64,000 nt of DNA, taken from the NCBI RefSeq assembly GCF_021568315.1, contig NZ_JAKGSI010000005.1:124001-188000 (forward strand), written 5' to 3'. Numbering within the stretch: the stretch's first letter is position 1; each line of letters starts with the position of its first letter. The notes below the pieces were generated by a model. That model worked only from the letters and a program-made list of their open reading frames with translations. It ran no database searches and was not told the origin of the DNA. The translations under genes were made by a program, and so were the position numbers. This document shows, piece after piece, positions 1-8,741 of the stretch. The DNA is from Corynebacterium uropygiale. Lineage in GTDB: Bacteria; Actinomycetota; Actinomycetes; Mycobacteriales; Mycobacteriaceae.

Positions 1-282
1 GCTGAGAAGCACTACGCGGAGCACAAGGAGAAGCCCTTCTTCGGTGAGCTGGTGGACTTCATCACCTCCGGCCCGCTGGTGGCTGGTGTTGTCGAAGGGG
101 AGCGCGCCATCGAGGCATGGCGTCAGCTCGCCGGCGGCACGGACCCGGTGTCCAAGGCCACCCCGGGCACCATCCGCGGTGACTTTGGCCTGAGCGTGGG
201 CGAGAACGTCGTGCACGGCTCCGACTCCCCGGAGTCCGCGGAGCGCGAGATCGCCATCTGGTTCCCGAACCTCGCCGACTAA
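1..282 (+). CDS. ndk: Nucleoside diphosphate kinase, C-terminal part
   Basis: Only the last 93 codons are in the window; the gene enters from the left edge already in frame. NDK moves the gamma phosphate of ATP onto other nucleoside diphosphates in the cytosol. The visible part has the family's typical C-terminal half: a segment reading [12 protein letters not shown], then a conserved block with [11 protein letters not shown], and the [16 protein letters not shown] stretch that contains the phosphorylated active-site histidine (in NVVHGSD). The protein ends PNLAD followed by a TAA stop. A strong hairpin terminator follows. The active-site block makes the family assignment very secure. Confidence 0.97.
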   Translation, partial: AEKHYAEHKEKPFFGELVDFITSGPLVAGVVEGERAIEAWRQLAGGTDPVSKATPGTIRGDFGLSVGENVVHGSDSPESAEREIAIWFPNLAD

Positions 283-298
283 TCCTCGGCACCCCCGT

Positions 299-325
299 GA
301 AGGCACCCCTCGAGGGTGCCTTTTC
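299..325 (+). terminator. Intrinsic terminator after ndk
   Basis: AAGGCACCC and GGGTGCCTT form a 9-bp stem around a CTCGA-type loop, followed by a short T run. It lies 17 bases after the ndk stop and separates ndk from the alcohol dehydrogenase. Confidence 0.9.
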
Positions 326-382
326 TGCTGCTCAGAGGCCTTCCGCGGGCCACGCATAATGGCACTCAATGTCAATAAGAAA

Positions 383-392
383 TTCTTAAGAA
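383..392. promoter_or_regulatory. AT-rich island with TTCTTAAGAA palindrome upstream of the alcohol dehydrogenase
   Basis: A perfect 10-bp palindrome sits in an unusually AT-rich patch (about 375-402) within the 218-base gap between ndk and the alcohol dehydrogenase. Such a patch could be part of a promoter or an operator. No regulator is encoded next to it, so the role is only a guess. Confidence 0.3.
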
Positions 393-500
393 GATTTTAA
401 GGGAAACTCACGCATGAGGCGTGGATCACAATTATGGTGAGGCCATACGAACCATTCACCACTCGCACGGCCACCGTGCGCGAGAGAGAGGATCCACCTC

Positions 501-1553
501 ATGACTACCATCCACCCCGGCCCCGAGACCATGCGCGCCGCCACCGTCACCGGCTTCGGCGAGCCCCTCGCCGTCGGCCCCACGGTCCTTCCCCGGCCGG
601 ATCGCTACCAGGCCCTCGTTCGCCTCATCGCCTCGGGTGTGTGCCACACCGACGTCCACGCCGCCGACGGCGACTGGCCCGTCCAGCCCGCCCCGCCCTT
701 CATCCCCGGCCACGAGGGTGTCGGGGAGGTGGTAGCCCTGGGCCCCGGGGAGCATCCCGTGAAGGTGGGGGACATCGTCGGGAATGCCTGGCTCTGGTCC
801 GCGTGCGGGACCTGCGAGTTCTGCCGAACGGGCCGCGAAACCATGTGCGAGTCCGCCGAGTACGGCGGCTACACCGTGGACGGCTCCTTCGGCGAGTACA
901 TGCTCGTCGATACCCGCTACGCCCCCGTCATCCCGGAGGGCGCGGACCCCGTGGAGGTCGCGCCCATCCTCTGCGCCGGCGTCACCGTGTACAAGGGCCT
1001 GAAGAACACGGAGGTCCGCCCCGGACAGTGGGTGGTGATCTCCGGTGTGGGCGGGCTGGGGCACGTGGCCGTCCAGTACGCCACGGCCATGGGCATGCGG
1101 GTGATTGCCCTCGACGTCCGGCAGGAGGCCTTGCACCTGGCGCAGTCGCTGGGGGCGGAGGCTGTCGTTGACGCCTCGGAGGAGGGGCTCGACGTCGGGG
1201 AGCGGGTCCGGGAGATCACGGGAGGTGGAGCCCACGGCGTGCTCGTGACGGCGGTACACCGCTCGGCGTTTGGGCAGGCCATCGACATGGCGCGGCGCGG
1301 CGGCACGATCGTCTTCAACGGGCTGCCGCCGGGAGAATTCCCCGCTCCCATCTTCGACATCGTGTTTAAACAATTGAGCATCCGCGGCTCGCTTGTCGGG
1401 ACACGTCAGGACATGGAGGAGGCGTTGGACTTTTATGCGCGCGGCCTCGTCAAACCCAGGGTGAGCACGTGCGAGTTGGAGGACATCAACGACGTCTTCC
1501 GTCGGCTCGTGGATGGCAAAGTCGATGGGAGGGTGGCCATCTCCTATCGCTAG
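501..1553 (+). CDS. Zinc-dependent alcohol dehydrogenase, AdhP-like
   Basis: This 350-residue protein is a medium-chain alcohol dehydrogenase. It would oxidise alcohols to aldehydes with NAD, or run the reverse reaction, in the cytosol. The catalytic zinc ligands are visible as SGVCHTD near residue 48 and GHEGVG near residue 70. The structural zinc site is the four-cysteine cluster in SACGTCEFCRTGRETMC (about residues 97-113). The Rossmann motif is SGVGGLGHVAVQYA (about 175-190). Length is normal for the family. The ATG follows a purine-rich GAGAGAGAGGA stretch. It appears to be a single-gene unit between the ndk terminator and rne. Ethanol/acetaldehyde use is likely by analogy with AdhP, but substrate cannot be read from sequence. 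Confidence 0.9.
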   Translation: MTTIHPGPETMRAATVTGFGEPLAVGPTVLPRPDRYQALVRLIASGVCHTDVHAADGDWPVQPAPPFIPGHEGVGEVVALGPGEHPVKVGDIVGNAWLWSACGTCEFCRTGRETMCESAEYGGYTVDGSFGEYMLVDTRYAPVIPEGADPVEVAPILCAGVTVYKGLKNTEVRPGQWVVISGVGGLGHVAVQYATAMGMRVIALDVRQEALHLAQSLGAEAVVDASEEGLDVGERVREITGGGAHGVLVTAVHRSAFGQAIDMARRGGTIVFNGLPPGEFPAPIFDIVFKQLSIRGSLVGTRQDMEEALDFYARGLVKPRVSTCELEDINDVFRRLVDGKVDGRVAISYR

Positions 1554-1683
1554 CCCGTATCCTCCGGTGCCCCCGCGTCCTGGCCGCTGCGCCAGGTGCG
1601 GGGATGTGCTTCTCCTCCCTTTTTTCGGGGTGGGGGCGATGCGACGCCACGGCCTCGGGTGCGTCTATGCGACAATGGGACAC

Positions 1684-1695
1684 GGCGTATACGCC
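1684..1695. promoter_or_regulatory. 12-bp perfect palindrome GGCGTATACGCC upstream of rne
   Basis: A perfect inverted repeat lies about 130 bases before the rne start in the 270-base gap after the alcohol dehydrogenase. It could be an operator or an RNA hairpin in the rne leader, where RNase E is known to autoregulate in some bacteria. No other copy was noticed in the window. Confidence 0.35.
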
Positions 1696-1823
1696 TCATA
1701 GACCTAGAAACCTGAACACAATGGCCGGTGCGGGAGCCCACTCGTGTGGCGGCGGCGAAGCGGAAGAGACGCTCGCCAGCGCCCGGGTGGAGCGCCCCCG
1801 GCTTCGCATAAGAGGAGCAGCCT

Positions 1824-4800
1824 GTGGCTGAACAGTCTCGTTCGCGGCGTCGCCGCGCAACGCAGAAGAAGAATACGAAGAAGACGACGACGTCCGCGGC
1901 GCCCACCGCGCCGGAGAACGCGGAGGCCACGAACAACGCGGAGGTGCCGGAGAACGTGAAGCTCGCCGCCGAGTTTGATCGTTCGGAGCTGCCGGAGAAG
2001 ATCCGCGTCCACGCTCTGGCGAAGCGGCTCAAGATGACCTCGAAGGACATGGTCCTCGCCCTGGAGACCGTGGGGCTCGTCAAGGTGGCCATGTCCACGC
2101 TGTCCGTCGAGGAGGCCGGCCGCGTCCTCGATCACCTGGCCCAGCAGGCCGACGTCCCCGAGGAGGAGAAGACCCCCGAGGAAGAACCGCTGGAGAAGAT
2201 CCGCCACCGCGTCGAGAAGAACGTGGCCAACGAGATCCACCAGATCGAGGAGAAGGTGGAGCGGGAGCTCGCCGAATCGGATCTCGTCCCGCCGCCCACC
2301 CCGCCGCAGCACCAGGAGGAAGCGGCCTCCTACCCGGTGTTCATGGCGCCGAGCCCCGTCGAGCCCGAGGACACCAGCGCCGAGGGGGAGGAGTCCGGCT
2401 TCGAGGAGAACGAGGATGCGGAGTCCGCGGAGGGATCCTCGCGGCCGCGTCGTCGTCGGACCCGCCGGAGCACCTCGAAGAACCGCTCCACCGGGAAGGA
2501 TGCGCGCAAGGAGCGCCAGCAGAAGAGCGATAAGGGCGACAAGAATGACAAGCACGAGAAGCGGGAGAAGAAGGAGGAGGTCGAGCACGTCGACGAGCCC
2601 GTCGCGCTGCGCGGCTCCACCCGCCTCGAAGCCCAGCGCCGCCGCCGCTCGGAGATGCGCGACGCGGGCCGCCGCCACCTGCTCAGCCAGAAGGAATTCC
2701 TCGAGCGTCGCGAGGCCGTCGAGCGCACCATGATCGTCCGCGAGCGGCAGCGTCACGACGGCCACCCGGGCCGCGTCACGCAGATCGCTGTGCTGGAGGA
2801 CGGGAAGCTCGTCGAGCACTTCGTGACCTCCGAGGAGCAGGCCTCGATGATTGGGAACATCTACCTCGGCCGCGTGCAGAACGTGCTGCCGAGCATGGAG
2901 GCCGCGTTCATCGACATCGGAGTGGGCCGCAATGGTGTGCTCTACGCGGGTGAGGTGGACTGGCGTGGGGCCGGCCTCGGCGGGCGTCAGCGCCGCATCG
3001 AGCAGGCTCTGCACAATGGCGACCAGGTCCTTGTCCAGGTGACCAAGGATCCCATCGGGCAGAAGGGCGCGCGGCTGAGCACGCACATCTCCCTCGCGGG
3101 CCGCTACCTCGTGTACGTCCCCAAGGGCCGAAACGCCGGCATCTCCCGCAAGCTGCCGACCACGGAGCGCCGCCGCCTGAAGGACATCCTCCAGCGCGTC
3201 GTCCCCGAGGACGGCGGGGCCATCATCCGCACGGCCGCGGAGGGCGTGGACGAGGAGGCCATCGCCGCCGACGTCCACCGCCTCCACGAGCGCTGGGAGC
3301 AGATCGAGAAGCGCACCCAGAAGGAGAAGAACTCCAAGGGCGCCAAGCCCGTCACGATGTACGAGGAGCCGGACGTCCTCATCAAGGTCGTCCGCGACCT
3401 CTTCAACGAGGACTTCAGCACCCTCATTATCGACGGCGATCGCTCCTGGAACCGCGTCCACGCCTATGTCACCTCGGTGGCGCCGGACCTCGCGGATCGG
3501 CTCGTCCACTTCCGCTCCTCCGAACACGACGGCAAGGATGCCTTCGCGCACCACGCCATCGATGAGCAGATCGAGCAGGGCCTCGCCCGCACCGTGCCGC
3601 TGCCCTCGGGCGGCAGCCTCGTCATCGACCGCACCGAAGCGATGACCGTCATCGACGTCAACACGGGCCGCTACACCGGCAGCGGCGGGAACCTCGAGGA
3701 GTCCGTCACCCGGAACAACATCGAGGCCGCCGAGGAGATCGTTCGCCAGCTGCGCCTTCGCGACATCGGCGGCATGATCGTCATCGACTTCATCGACATG
3801 GTGCTGCCCGAGAACCGCGACCTCGTGCTCCGCAAGCTCACCGAGGCCCTCGCCCTCGACCGCAGCCGCCACCAGGTCAGCGAGGTCACCTCCCTGGGCC
3901 TCGTGCAGCTCACCCGCAAGCGGGTCGGCACCGGCCTCCTGGAAACCTTCACCACGCAGTGCGAATGCTGCGAGGGCCGCGGCATCCTCGTCCACCAGGA
4001 TCCCGTCGATCACGCCGAGGAGAAGGCGGAGAAGGCCGCCTCGAAGTCGCGCCGCGGCCGCAAGGATCCGTCCCAGCACCCGACGGTCGCCGCCATGCAC
4101 CGCCAGCGCGATGCCGAAACCGAGGACTCCGCGTCCCCCGAGGGGCTCGACGTCGAGTCCCCGGAATCCGCCGCAGAGTCCGAGGCCACGAGCATCGAGG
4201 ACCTGGCGGCTGCCGTCGTCAAGGAGGACATCGAGGACGCGGAGGAGTACGGCCCGCGCCGTCGCCGTCGTTCCTCCCGCCGGGGCGGACGAGGCCGCAG
4301 CCGTGGTCGGGGCCGCGCCCAGGAGGAGCCGAAGGAGCAGGACTCCGCGGAGGATACGGCCGCGGAGGAAGACGCCCAGAACGCTGCCCAGAACGCTGCC
4401 CCGGCGCAGAGCTACGAGGAGGCCCTGGCTGCCTTCGAGGCCTCGCCACGGCGCAAGCGGAAGACCCGCGGGAACTCACGCTCGGATCACCGGCCCACGC
4501 CCGAGGACTTCGAGCCGGCGCCCGCCGAGGAGCCCACGCCCGACAACCGGGAGGCCGAGGTGCGCGAGGAGCACGATGAGCACCGGCAGCGCCCGCGCCG
4601 CGCGCAGCGGAAGCGTGGCTCGGGGCGGCAGGCCCGCGAGGAGCACCGGCCCAAGGAGCGCGAGGATGCGCAGGCCCAGGATGCGCCGGAGGCATCCGAG
4701 GCTCCGGAGGCTGTCGCCGAGTACGAGACCGAAGTCACCGTGCAGCAGTCCCGGCGTGGCCGCCGCCGCGCCGTCCGACGGGCCCGCGTGGCCGCGCGGC

Positions 4801-4958
4801 AGGAGCGTGCGGAGAAGCGTGCCGGGCGTCGGGCCGGCGGGAAGGCTACGGAGGCGAAGCAGGAGAAGGCGACGGAAAGCCAGGCGCCCCGTCGCTCCGA
4901 GCACGGCTCGGGACGTGGCCGCCGTCGCGCGGTCCGACGCATGAGCCGGCGCCGCTGA
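1824..4958 (+). CDS. rne: Ribonuclease E/G with IF2-like N-terminal domain
   Basis: This is a 1044-residue endoribonuclease for mRNA decay and rRNA processing. The start is GTG behind an AAGAGGAG ribosome site. Residues 1-50 are basic and low complexity. Residues about 59-100 match the small helical IF2_N domain of translation initiation factor IF-2 (IRVHALAKRL, MTSKDMVLAL). A long charged linker follows to about residue 300. The S1 RNA-binding part has GNIYLGRVQNVLPSMEAAF. The catalytic region has MIVIDFIDM near residue 655, followed by LALDRSRHQV with the second acidic residue. The zinc-link cysteines are in CECCEGRG near residue 715. The last 300 residues are acidic and arginine-rich with RRGRRRAVRR repeats, probably a disordered scaffold that binds RNA or partners. 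The layout, with the catalytic core in the middle, is typical of actinobacterial RNase E. Confidence 0.95.
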   Translation: MAEQSRSRRRRATQKKNTKKTTTSAAPTAPENAEATNNAEVPENVKLAAEFDRSELPEKIRVHALAKRLKMTSKDMVLALETVGLVKVAMSTLSVEEAGRVLDHLAQQADVPEEEKTPEEEPLEKIRHRVEKNVANEIHQIEEKVERELAESDLVPPPTPPQHQEEAASYPVFMAPSPVEPEDTSAEGEESGFEENEDAESAEGSSRPRRRRTRRSTSKNRSTGKDARKERQQKSDKGDKNDKHEKREKKEEVEHVDEPVALRGSTRLEAQRRRRSEMRDAGRRHLLSQKEFLERREAVERTMIVRERQRHDGHPGRVTQIAVLEDGKLVEHFVTSEEQASMIGNIYLGRVQNVLPSMEAAFIDIGVGRNGVLYAGEVDWRGAGLGGRQRRIEQALHNGDQVLVQVTKDPIGQKGARLSTHISLAGRYLVYVPKGRNAGISRKLPTTERRRLKDILQRVVPEDGGAIIRTAAEGVDEEAIAADVHRLHERWEQIEKRTQKEKNSKGAKPVTMYEEPDVLIKVVRDLFNEDFSTLIIDGDRSWNRVHAYVTSVAPDLADRLVHFRSSEHDGKDAFAHHAIDEQIEQGLARTVPLPSGGSLVIDRTEAMTVIDVNTGRYTGSGGNLEESVTRNNIEAAEEIVRQLRLRDIGGMIVIDFIDMVLPENRDLVLRKLTEALALDRSRHQVSEVTSLGLVQLTRKRVGTGLLETFTTQCECCEGRGILVHQDPVDHAEEKAEKAASKSRRGRKDPSQHPTVAAMHRQRDAETEDSASPEGLDVESPESAAESEATSIEDLAAAVVKEDIEDAEEYGPRRRRRSSRRGGRGRSRGRGRAQEEPKEQDSAEDTAAEEDAQNAAQNAAPAQSYEEALAAFEASPRRKRKTRGNSRSDHRPTPEDFEPAPAEEPTPDNREAEVREEHDEHRQRPRRAQRKRGSGRQAREEHRPKEREDAQAQDAPEASEAPEAVAEYETEVTVQQSRRGRRRAVRRARVAARQERAEKRAGRRAGGKATEAKQEKATESQAPRRSEHGSGRGRRRAVRRMSRRR

Positions 4959-4964
4959 CGGTGA

Positions 4965-5009
4965 GGCGGGCCGGCGCTGCTCGCGGGCCCGCCCTGCCGC
5001 ATGGCAGGG
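4965..5009 (+). terminator. Two GC-rich hairpins after rne, possible non-canonical terminator
   Basis: GGCGGGCC (4965-4972) pairs with GGCCCGCC (4986-4993) across a 13-base loop. It is directly followed by a CCTGCC-GCAT-GGCAGG hairpin. There is no T run, so termination is plausible but not certain. Confidence 0.35.
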
Positions 5010-5035
5010 GTGCTTACCCCCGGCGAACTGCCGAG

Positions 5036-5065
5036 TTGATATTCCTGCTCCCAGGGGTGTAGGCT
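5036..5065 (+). promoter_or_regulatory. Candidate promoter for rplU-rpmA
   Basis: TTGATA (5036-5041) and TAGGCT (5060-5065) are separated by 18 bases. This would give a leader of about 120 bases before rplU, long enough to hold a regulatory RNA structure. Confidence 0.5.
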
Positions 5066-5194
5066 TTGACAGTCGCAGCCTTGGTCTACCCGTGGTGGGT
5101 GTGGTGCCAGGGCTGAATGAAATCAGTACCTGTCCTTTCAGGCAGCTGGGGTGCCGGCCGCCTGAGTCGAGTTTAGATAAGGGGTAACCCTCCT

Positions 5195-5500
5195 ATGTAC
5201 GCGATCGTCAAGACCGGCGGAAAGCAGTACAAGGTTGCCGAAGGTGACCTCGTCAAGGTCGAGAAGATCGAGGGTGAGCCGGGTTCGTCCGTGGCTCTCA
5301 CCCCGGTTCTGCTCGTCGATGGCGCCGATGTTAAGTCCACCGCGGATCAGCTTTCTGGCGTCAGCGTTGACGCTGAGATCGTCGAGCACGTCAAAGGGCC
5401 GAAGATCCGTGGTATGCACTACAAGAACAAGACCGGTTACAAGCGTCGCTGGGGTCACCGTCAGCCGCTGACCGTCGTGAAGATCACCGGTATCAAGTAA
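5195..5500 (+). CDS. rplU: 50S ribosomal protein L21
   Basis: This 101-residue protein is part of the large ribosomal subunit and contacts 23S rRNA. The N-terminal [14 protein letters not shown] and the C-terminal [22 protein letters not shown] are diagnostic of the family, and the length is normal. It is the first gene of the L21-L27 pair, with rpmA 42 bases downstream. It follows a long untranslated leader from a candidate promoter at 5036-5065. Ribosomal operons often have autoregulatory leaders, but no specific L21-binding structure is proven here. Confidence 0.98.
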   Translation: MYAIVKTGGKQYKVAEGDLVKVEKIEGEPGSSVALTPVLLVDGADVKSTADQLSGVSVDAEIVEHVKGPKIRGMHYKNKTGYKRRWGHRQPLTVVKITGIK

Positions 5501-5542
5501 GGCTTTCAGCCCCGAGTTTCCTTTAAGGGAGGGACAACAGAC

Positions 5543-5809
5543 ATGGCACACAAAAAGGGTGCATCCAGCTCCAGCAATGGTCGCGATTCCGAGGCGAAGC
5601 GCCTGGGAGTCAAGCGCTTCGGTGGTCAGCAGGTGAAGGCCGGGGAGATCCTGGTCCGCCAGCGTGGCACCAAGTTCCACCCCGGTGAGAACGTTGGCCG
5701 TGGTGGGGACGACACGCTGTTCGCCCTCAAGCCGGGCGCAGTGAAGTTCTCCATCAAGCGCAACCGCCGCATGGTGAACATCGTGGAGAACGAGCCCGTC
5801 GAGGCCTAA
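5543..5809 (+). CDS. rpmA: 50S ribosomal protein L27
   Basis: This 88-residue protein of the large subunit sits close to the peptidyl transferase centre. It begins [17 protein letters not shown] and contains [22 protein letters not shown], the family signature. The protein starts directly at the mature-type N terminus, with no cleavable extension of the Firmicutes kind. A clear AAGGGAGGGACA ribosome site precedes the ATG. It is co-transcribed with rplU. obgE begins 156 bases later, with a weak TTGACA-containing stretch in the gap that may be a separate promoter. Confidence 0.98.
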   Translation: MAHKKGASSSSNGRDSEAKRLGVKRFGGQQVKAGEILVRQRGTKFHPGENVGRGGDDTLFALKPGAVKFSIKRNRRMVNIVENEPVEA

Positions 5810-5965
5810 GACTCCGCAGCATTCTCGACAGAGCACAGCTCCTTGCTACGTTGACAGCGTGACGAGGGGATGTGCTCTTTTCTTATCTCGTTTCCTCTCT
5901 CGGCCTTTCTCGGTCTCTCTCGCCCCACACCCAACCTCAAATCCAAGGAGAGTGGTTCTTCGACC

Positions 5966-7480
5966 ATGGCCCGTTTCATCGACCGCGTGGTTCTGCATCT
6001 CACCGCTGGCGACGGCGGCCATGGCTGCGCCTCCGTCCACCGCGAAAAGTTCAAGCCCCTGGGCGGCCCCGACGGCGGCAACGGCGGCCACGGCGGCGAC
6101 ATCATCCTCGAGGTGTCCACCCAGATCCACACCCTGCTGGACTTCCACTTCCGCCCGCACATCAAGGCCGAGCGTGGCGGCAACGGCGCAGGCGATCACC
6201 GCAATGGCAAGCGCGGCGAGGACCTCATCCTCCCCGTCCCGGTGGGCACTGTCGTGCTCACCGAGCAGGGCGAAACGCTCGCCGACCTCACCGTGCCCGG
6301 CACCCGATTCATCGCGGCGAACGGTGGCTTCGGCGGGCTGGGGAACGCGGCGCTCGCCTCGAAGCACCGTAAGGCCCCGGGCTTTGCGCTCAAGGGCGAG
6401 CCGGGGGAGCAGAAGGACCTCGTCCTCGAACTGAAGTCCATGGCTGACGTCGGCCTGCTCGGCTTCCCCTCGGCGGGGAAGTCCTCCCTCATCTCGGTGC
6501 TCTCCGCCGCGCGCCCCAAGATCGGGGATTATCCCTTCACCACGCTGCAGCCGAACCTGGGCGTCGTCAATGTGGGTCATGAGAGCTTCACCATCGCCGA
6601 CGTGCCCGGCCTCATCCCCGGGGCCAGCGAGGGCAAGGGCCTGGGGCTCGACTTCCTCCGCCACATCGAGCGCACCGCGGTGCTCGTCCACGTCGTCGAC
6701 TGCGCGACCCTCGAGTCCGGCCGCGACCCCATGAGCGACATCGACGCCCTGGAGACGGAGCTCGCCGCCTACCAGTCCGCGCTCGACGAGGACACAGGCC
6801 TCGGTGACCTGCGGGAACGCCCGAGGGTCATCGTGCTCAACAAGGCGGACGTCCCGGACGCGGAGGAGCTCGCGGAGTTCGTCAAGGAGGACCTGGAGGA
6901 GAAGTACGGCTGGCCCGTGTTCATCATCTCCGCGGTAGCCCGGCGGGGCCTGGACCCCCTCGTGTATAAGCTGCTCGAGATCGTGCAGAAGGCCCGCAAG
7001 GAGAGGCCCGTCGTGAAATCTGATGCCGGGCATACTATTATTCGGCCCCGTGCCGTGGACGCCCGCGGCGAAGGCCACGATTTCGAGGTGCACCCGGACC
7101 CGGAGATTCCGGATGGGTTCATCGTCACGGGGAGGAAGCCGGAGCGCTGGATCCTCCAGACGGACTTCGAGAACGACGAGGCTGTGGGCTACCTCGGGGA
7201 CCGGCTGAACAAGCTGGGCGTGGAAGACGCCCTGTTCGCCGCCGGCGCGCAGGAGGGCTGCACCGTGAGCATCGGGGACATCACCTTCGAGTGGGAGCCC
7301 ATGACCGCCGCCGGGGGAGAGGTGCCCCTCTCCGGCCGAGGAACCGATGCCCGCCTGGAACGCACAGGCCGCCGCAGCGCCGCAGAGCGCAAGCGCGCCT
7401 CGCAGGCGCGTCGAGGACTCATCGACGAATACGACTTTGGCGACGGGGAAGAAGCCCGCCGCGATCGTTGGGAAGGATAA
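5966..7480 (+). CDS. obgE: Obg family GTPase
   Basis: This 504-residue GTPase works in late 50S ribosome assembly and stress signalling. The Obg fold (residues 1-158) has the glycine-rich segments [13 protein letters not shown] and GGFGGLGN. The G domain starts with the P-loop GFPSAGKSS (about 166-174), then DVPGLI (G3) and NKAD (G4). A C-terminal OCT-type domain and a basic tail follow. The start is the ATG of [12 protein letters not shown], behind AAGGAGAG. An upstream in-frame ATG would add 32 unconserved residues and is less likely. proB follows 8 bases after the stop, so the two are probably co-transcribed, as in many actinobacteria. Confidence 0.96.
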   Translation: MARFIDRVVLHLTAGDGGHGCASVHREKFKPLGGPDGGNGGHGGDIILEVSTQIHTLLDFHFRPHIKAERGGNGAGDHRNGKRGEDLILPVPVGTVVLTEQGETLADLTVPGTRFIAANGGFGGLGNAALASKHRKAPGFALKGEPGEQKDLVLELKSMADVGLLGFPSAGKSSLISVLSAARPKIGDYPFTTLQPNLGVVNVGHESFTIADVPGLIPGASEGKGLGLDFLRHIERTAVLVHVVDCATLESGRDPMSDIDALETELAAYQSALDEDTGLGDLRERPRVIVLNKADVPDAEELAEFVKEDLEEKYGWPVFIISAVARRGLDPLVYKLLEIVQKARKERPVVKSDAGHTIIRPRAVDARGEGHDFEVHPDPEIPDGFIVTGRKPERWILQTDFENDEAVGYLGDRLNKLGVEDALFAAGAQEGCTVSIGDITFEWEPMTAAGGEVPLSGRGTDARLERTGRRSAAERKRASQARRGLIDEYDFGDGEEARRDRWEG

Positions 7481-7488
7481 GATTCTTT

Positions 7489-8715
7489 GTGAACAATCCA
7501 GACTTTCTCCCTCAGCACCCCTATGGCGCCGCCGAGGCGGAAACCCCCGAGTTTCCCAGCGCCGGAGTGCCCACCCCCTCGGTGGAGGCCGCCGACGGCA
7601 GCCTCCCGGGGTTGAGAGAGCAGCTGGCTTCAGCAAAGCGCATTGTGGTGAAGATCGGTTCCTCCTCGCTGACGGATGAGAACCACCGGGCGGACCCCCG
7701 ACGGATTGACCGCTTTGTCGACGCCTTCCAGGCTCGCATGGCGCGGGGGACGGACATCATCATCGTCTCCTCCGGCGCGGTGGCCGCAGGCATGGCGCCG
7801 CTGGGACTGCAGTCCCGCCCCCAGGACCTGGCCACCAAGCAGGCGGCGGCGGCCGTCGGCCAGGTGCACCTGGCCCACCACTGGGCGGCCTCCTTCGCTC
7901 GCTATCACCGCACCATCGGGCAGGTGCTGCTCACCGCCTCGGACGCGGGCATCCGCTCGCGGGCGCGCAACGCCCAGCGCACCCTGGGACGCCTGCAGAA
8001 GATGCGGGTGGTGCCCATCGTGAATGAGAATGACACCGTCTCTACCTCGGAGTTCCACTTCGGGGACAATGACCGCCTGGCGGCGCTCGTCGCGCACCTC
8101 GTGCGGGCGGATGCGCTCGTGCTCCTCTCGGACGTGGATGGGCTCTATGATCGCAACCCGGCGGACCCCGAGGCCCGCTTCATCCCCGAGGTCCGCACCG
8201 GACACGATCTCAAGGGCGTGATCGCCGGCGACGGCGGCAAGGTGGGAACAGGAGGCATGGCCTCCAAGGTGGCCTCGGCGCGGCTGGCGGCGCGTGGTGG
8301 CGTGCCCGTGCTGCTCGCTGCGGCGGAGAACGTGGGTCCGGCCCTTGACGATGCCTCGGTGGGCACCGTCTTCCACCCGCGCGGGGACCGGATCTCCGCG
8401 TGGAAGTTCTGGGCCCTCCACGCGGCGGACTCCTCCGGTGTGCTGCGCATCGACCAGGGTGCGATGGACGCCGTGACCTCCGGCGGGCACTCGCTGCTCG
8501 CGGTGGGCATCACCTCCGTGGAGGGGGAGTTCCGGGTGGGCGATATCGTCGACATCACTGGCCCGGAGGGGCAGAGCGTCGGCCGCGGCGAGGTGCGCTT
8601 TGATGCCGCTGAGCTGCGCGAACTCATTGGTAAGCGGACGGAGGATCTGCCGGAGGGCCGGCAGCGTTCCGTCGTCCACGCGGATTACCTCTCGCACTAC
8701 GCCAGCAGGCTCTAA
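7489..8715 (+). CDS. proB: Glutamate 5-kinase
   Basis: This 408-residue enzyme makes gamma-glutamyl phosphate from glutamate and ATP, the first step of proline synthesis. The amino-acid kinase domain is marked by [10 protein letters not shown] (about residues 50-59), [10 protein letters not shown] and [11 protein letters not shown]. The C-terminal 110 residues form the RNA-binding-like PUA domain ([24 protein letters not shown]). The GTG start has GGAAGGA about 10 bases upstream, overlapping the obgE stop. This gives a roughly 45-residue N-terminal extension not seen in E. coli ProB. An internal GTG at VEAADG would shorten it. The next pathway enzyme, proA, lies about 5.5 kb away at 14272. 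Confidence 0.95.
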   Translation: MNNPDFLPQHPYGAAEAETPEFPSAGVPTPSVEAADGSLPGLREQLASAKRIVVKIGSSSLTDENHRADPRRIDRFVDAFQARMARGTDIIIVSSGAVAAGMAPLGLQSRPQDLATKQAAAAVGQVHLAHHWAASFARYHRTIGQVLLTASDAGIRSRARNAQRTLGRLQKMRVVPIVNENDTVSTSEFHFGDNDRLAALVAHLVRADALVLLSDVDGLYDRNPADPEARFIPEVRTGHDLKGVIAGDGGKVGTGGMASKVASARLAARGGVPVLLAAAENVGPALDDASVGTVFHPRGDRISAWKFWALHAADSSGVLRIDQGAMDAVTSGGHSLLAVGITSVEGEFRVGDIVDITGPEGQSVGRGEVRFDAAELRELIGKRTEDLPEGRQRSVVHADYLSHYASRL

Positions 8716-8741
8716 TACCCCCGCCGGCTATCATGACTCCC

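Noticed and set aside
1704..4100. A 798-codon open frame on the minus strand
   Set aside because: It is antisense to rne, and its leucine/histidine/arginine bias reflects the charged rne codons.
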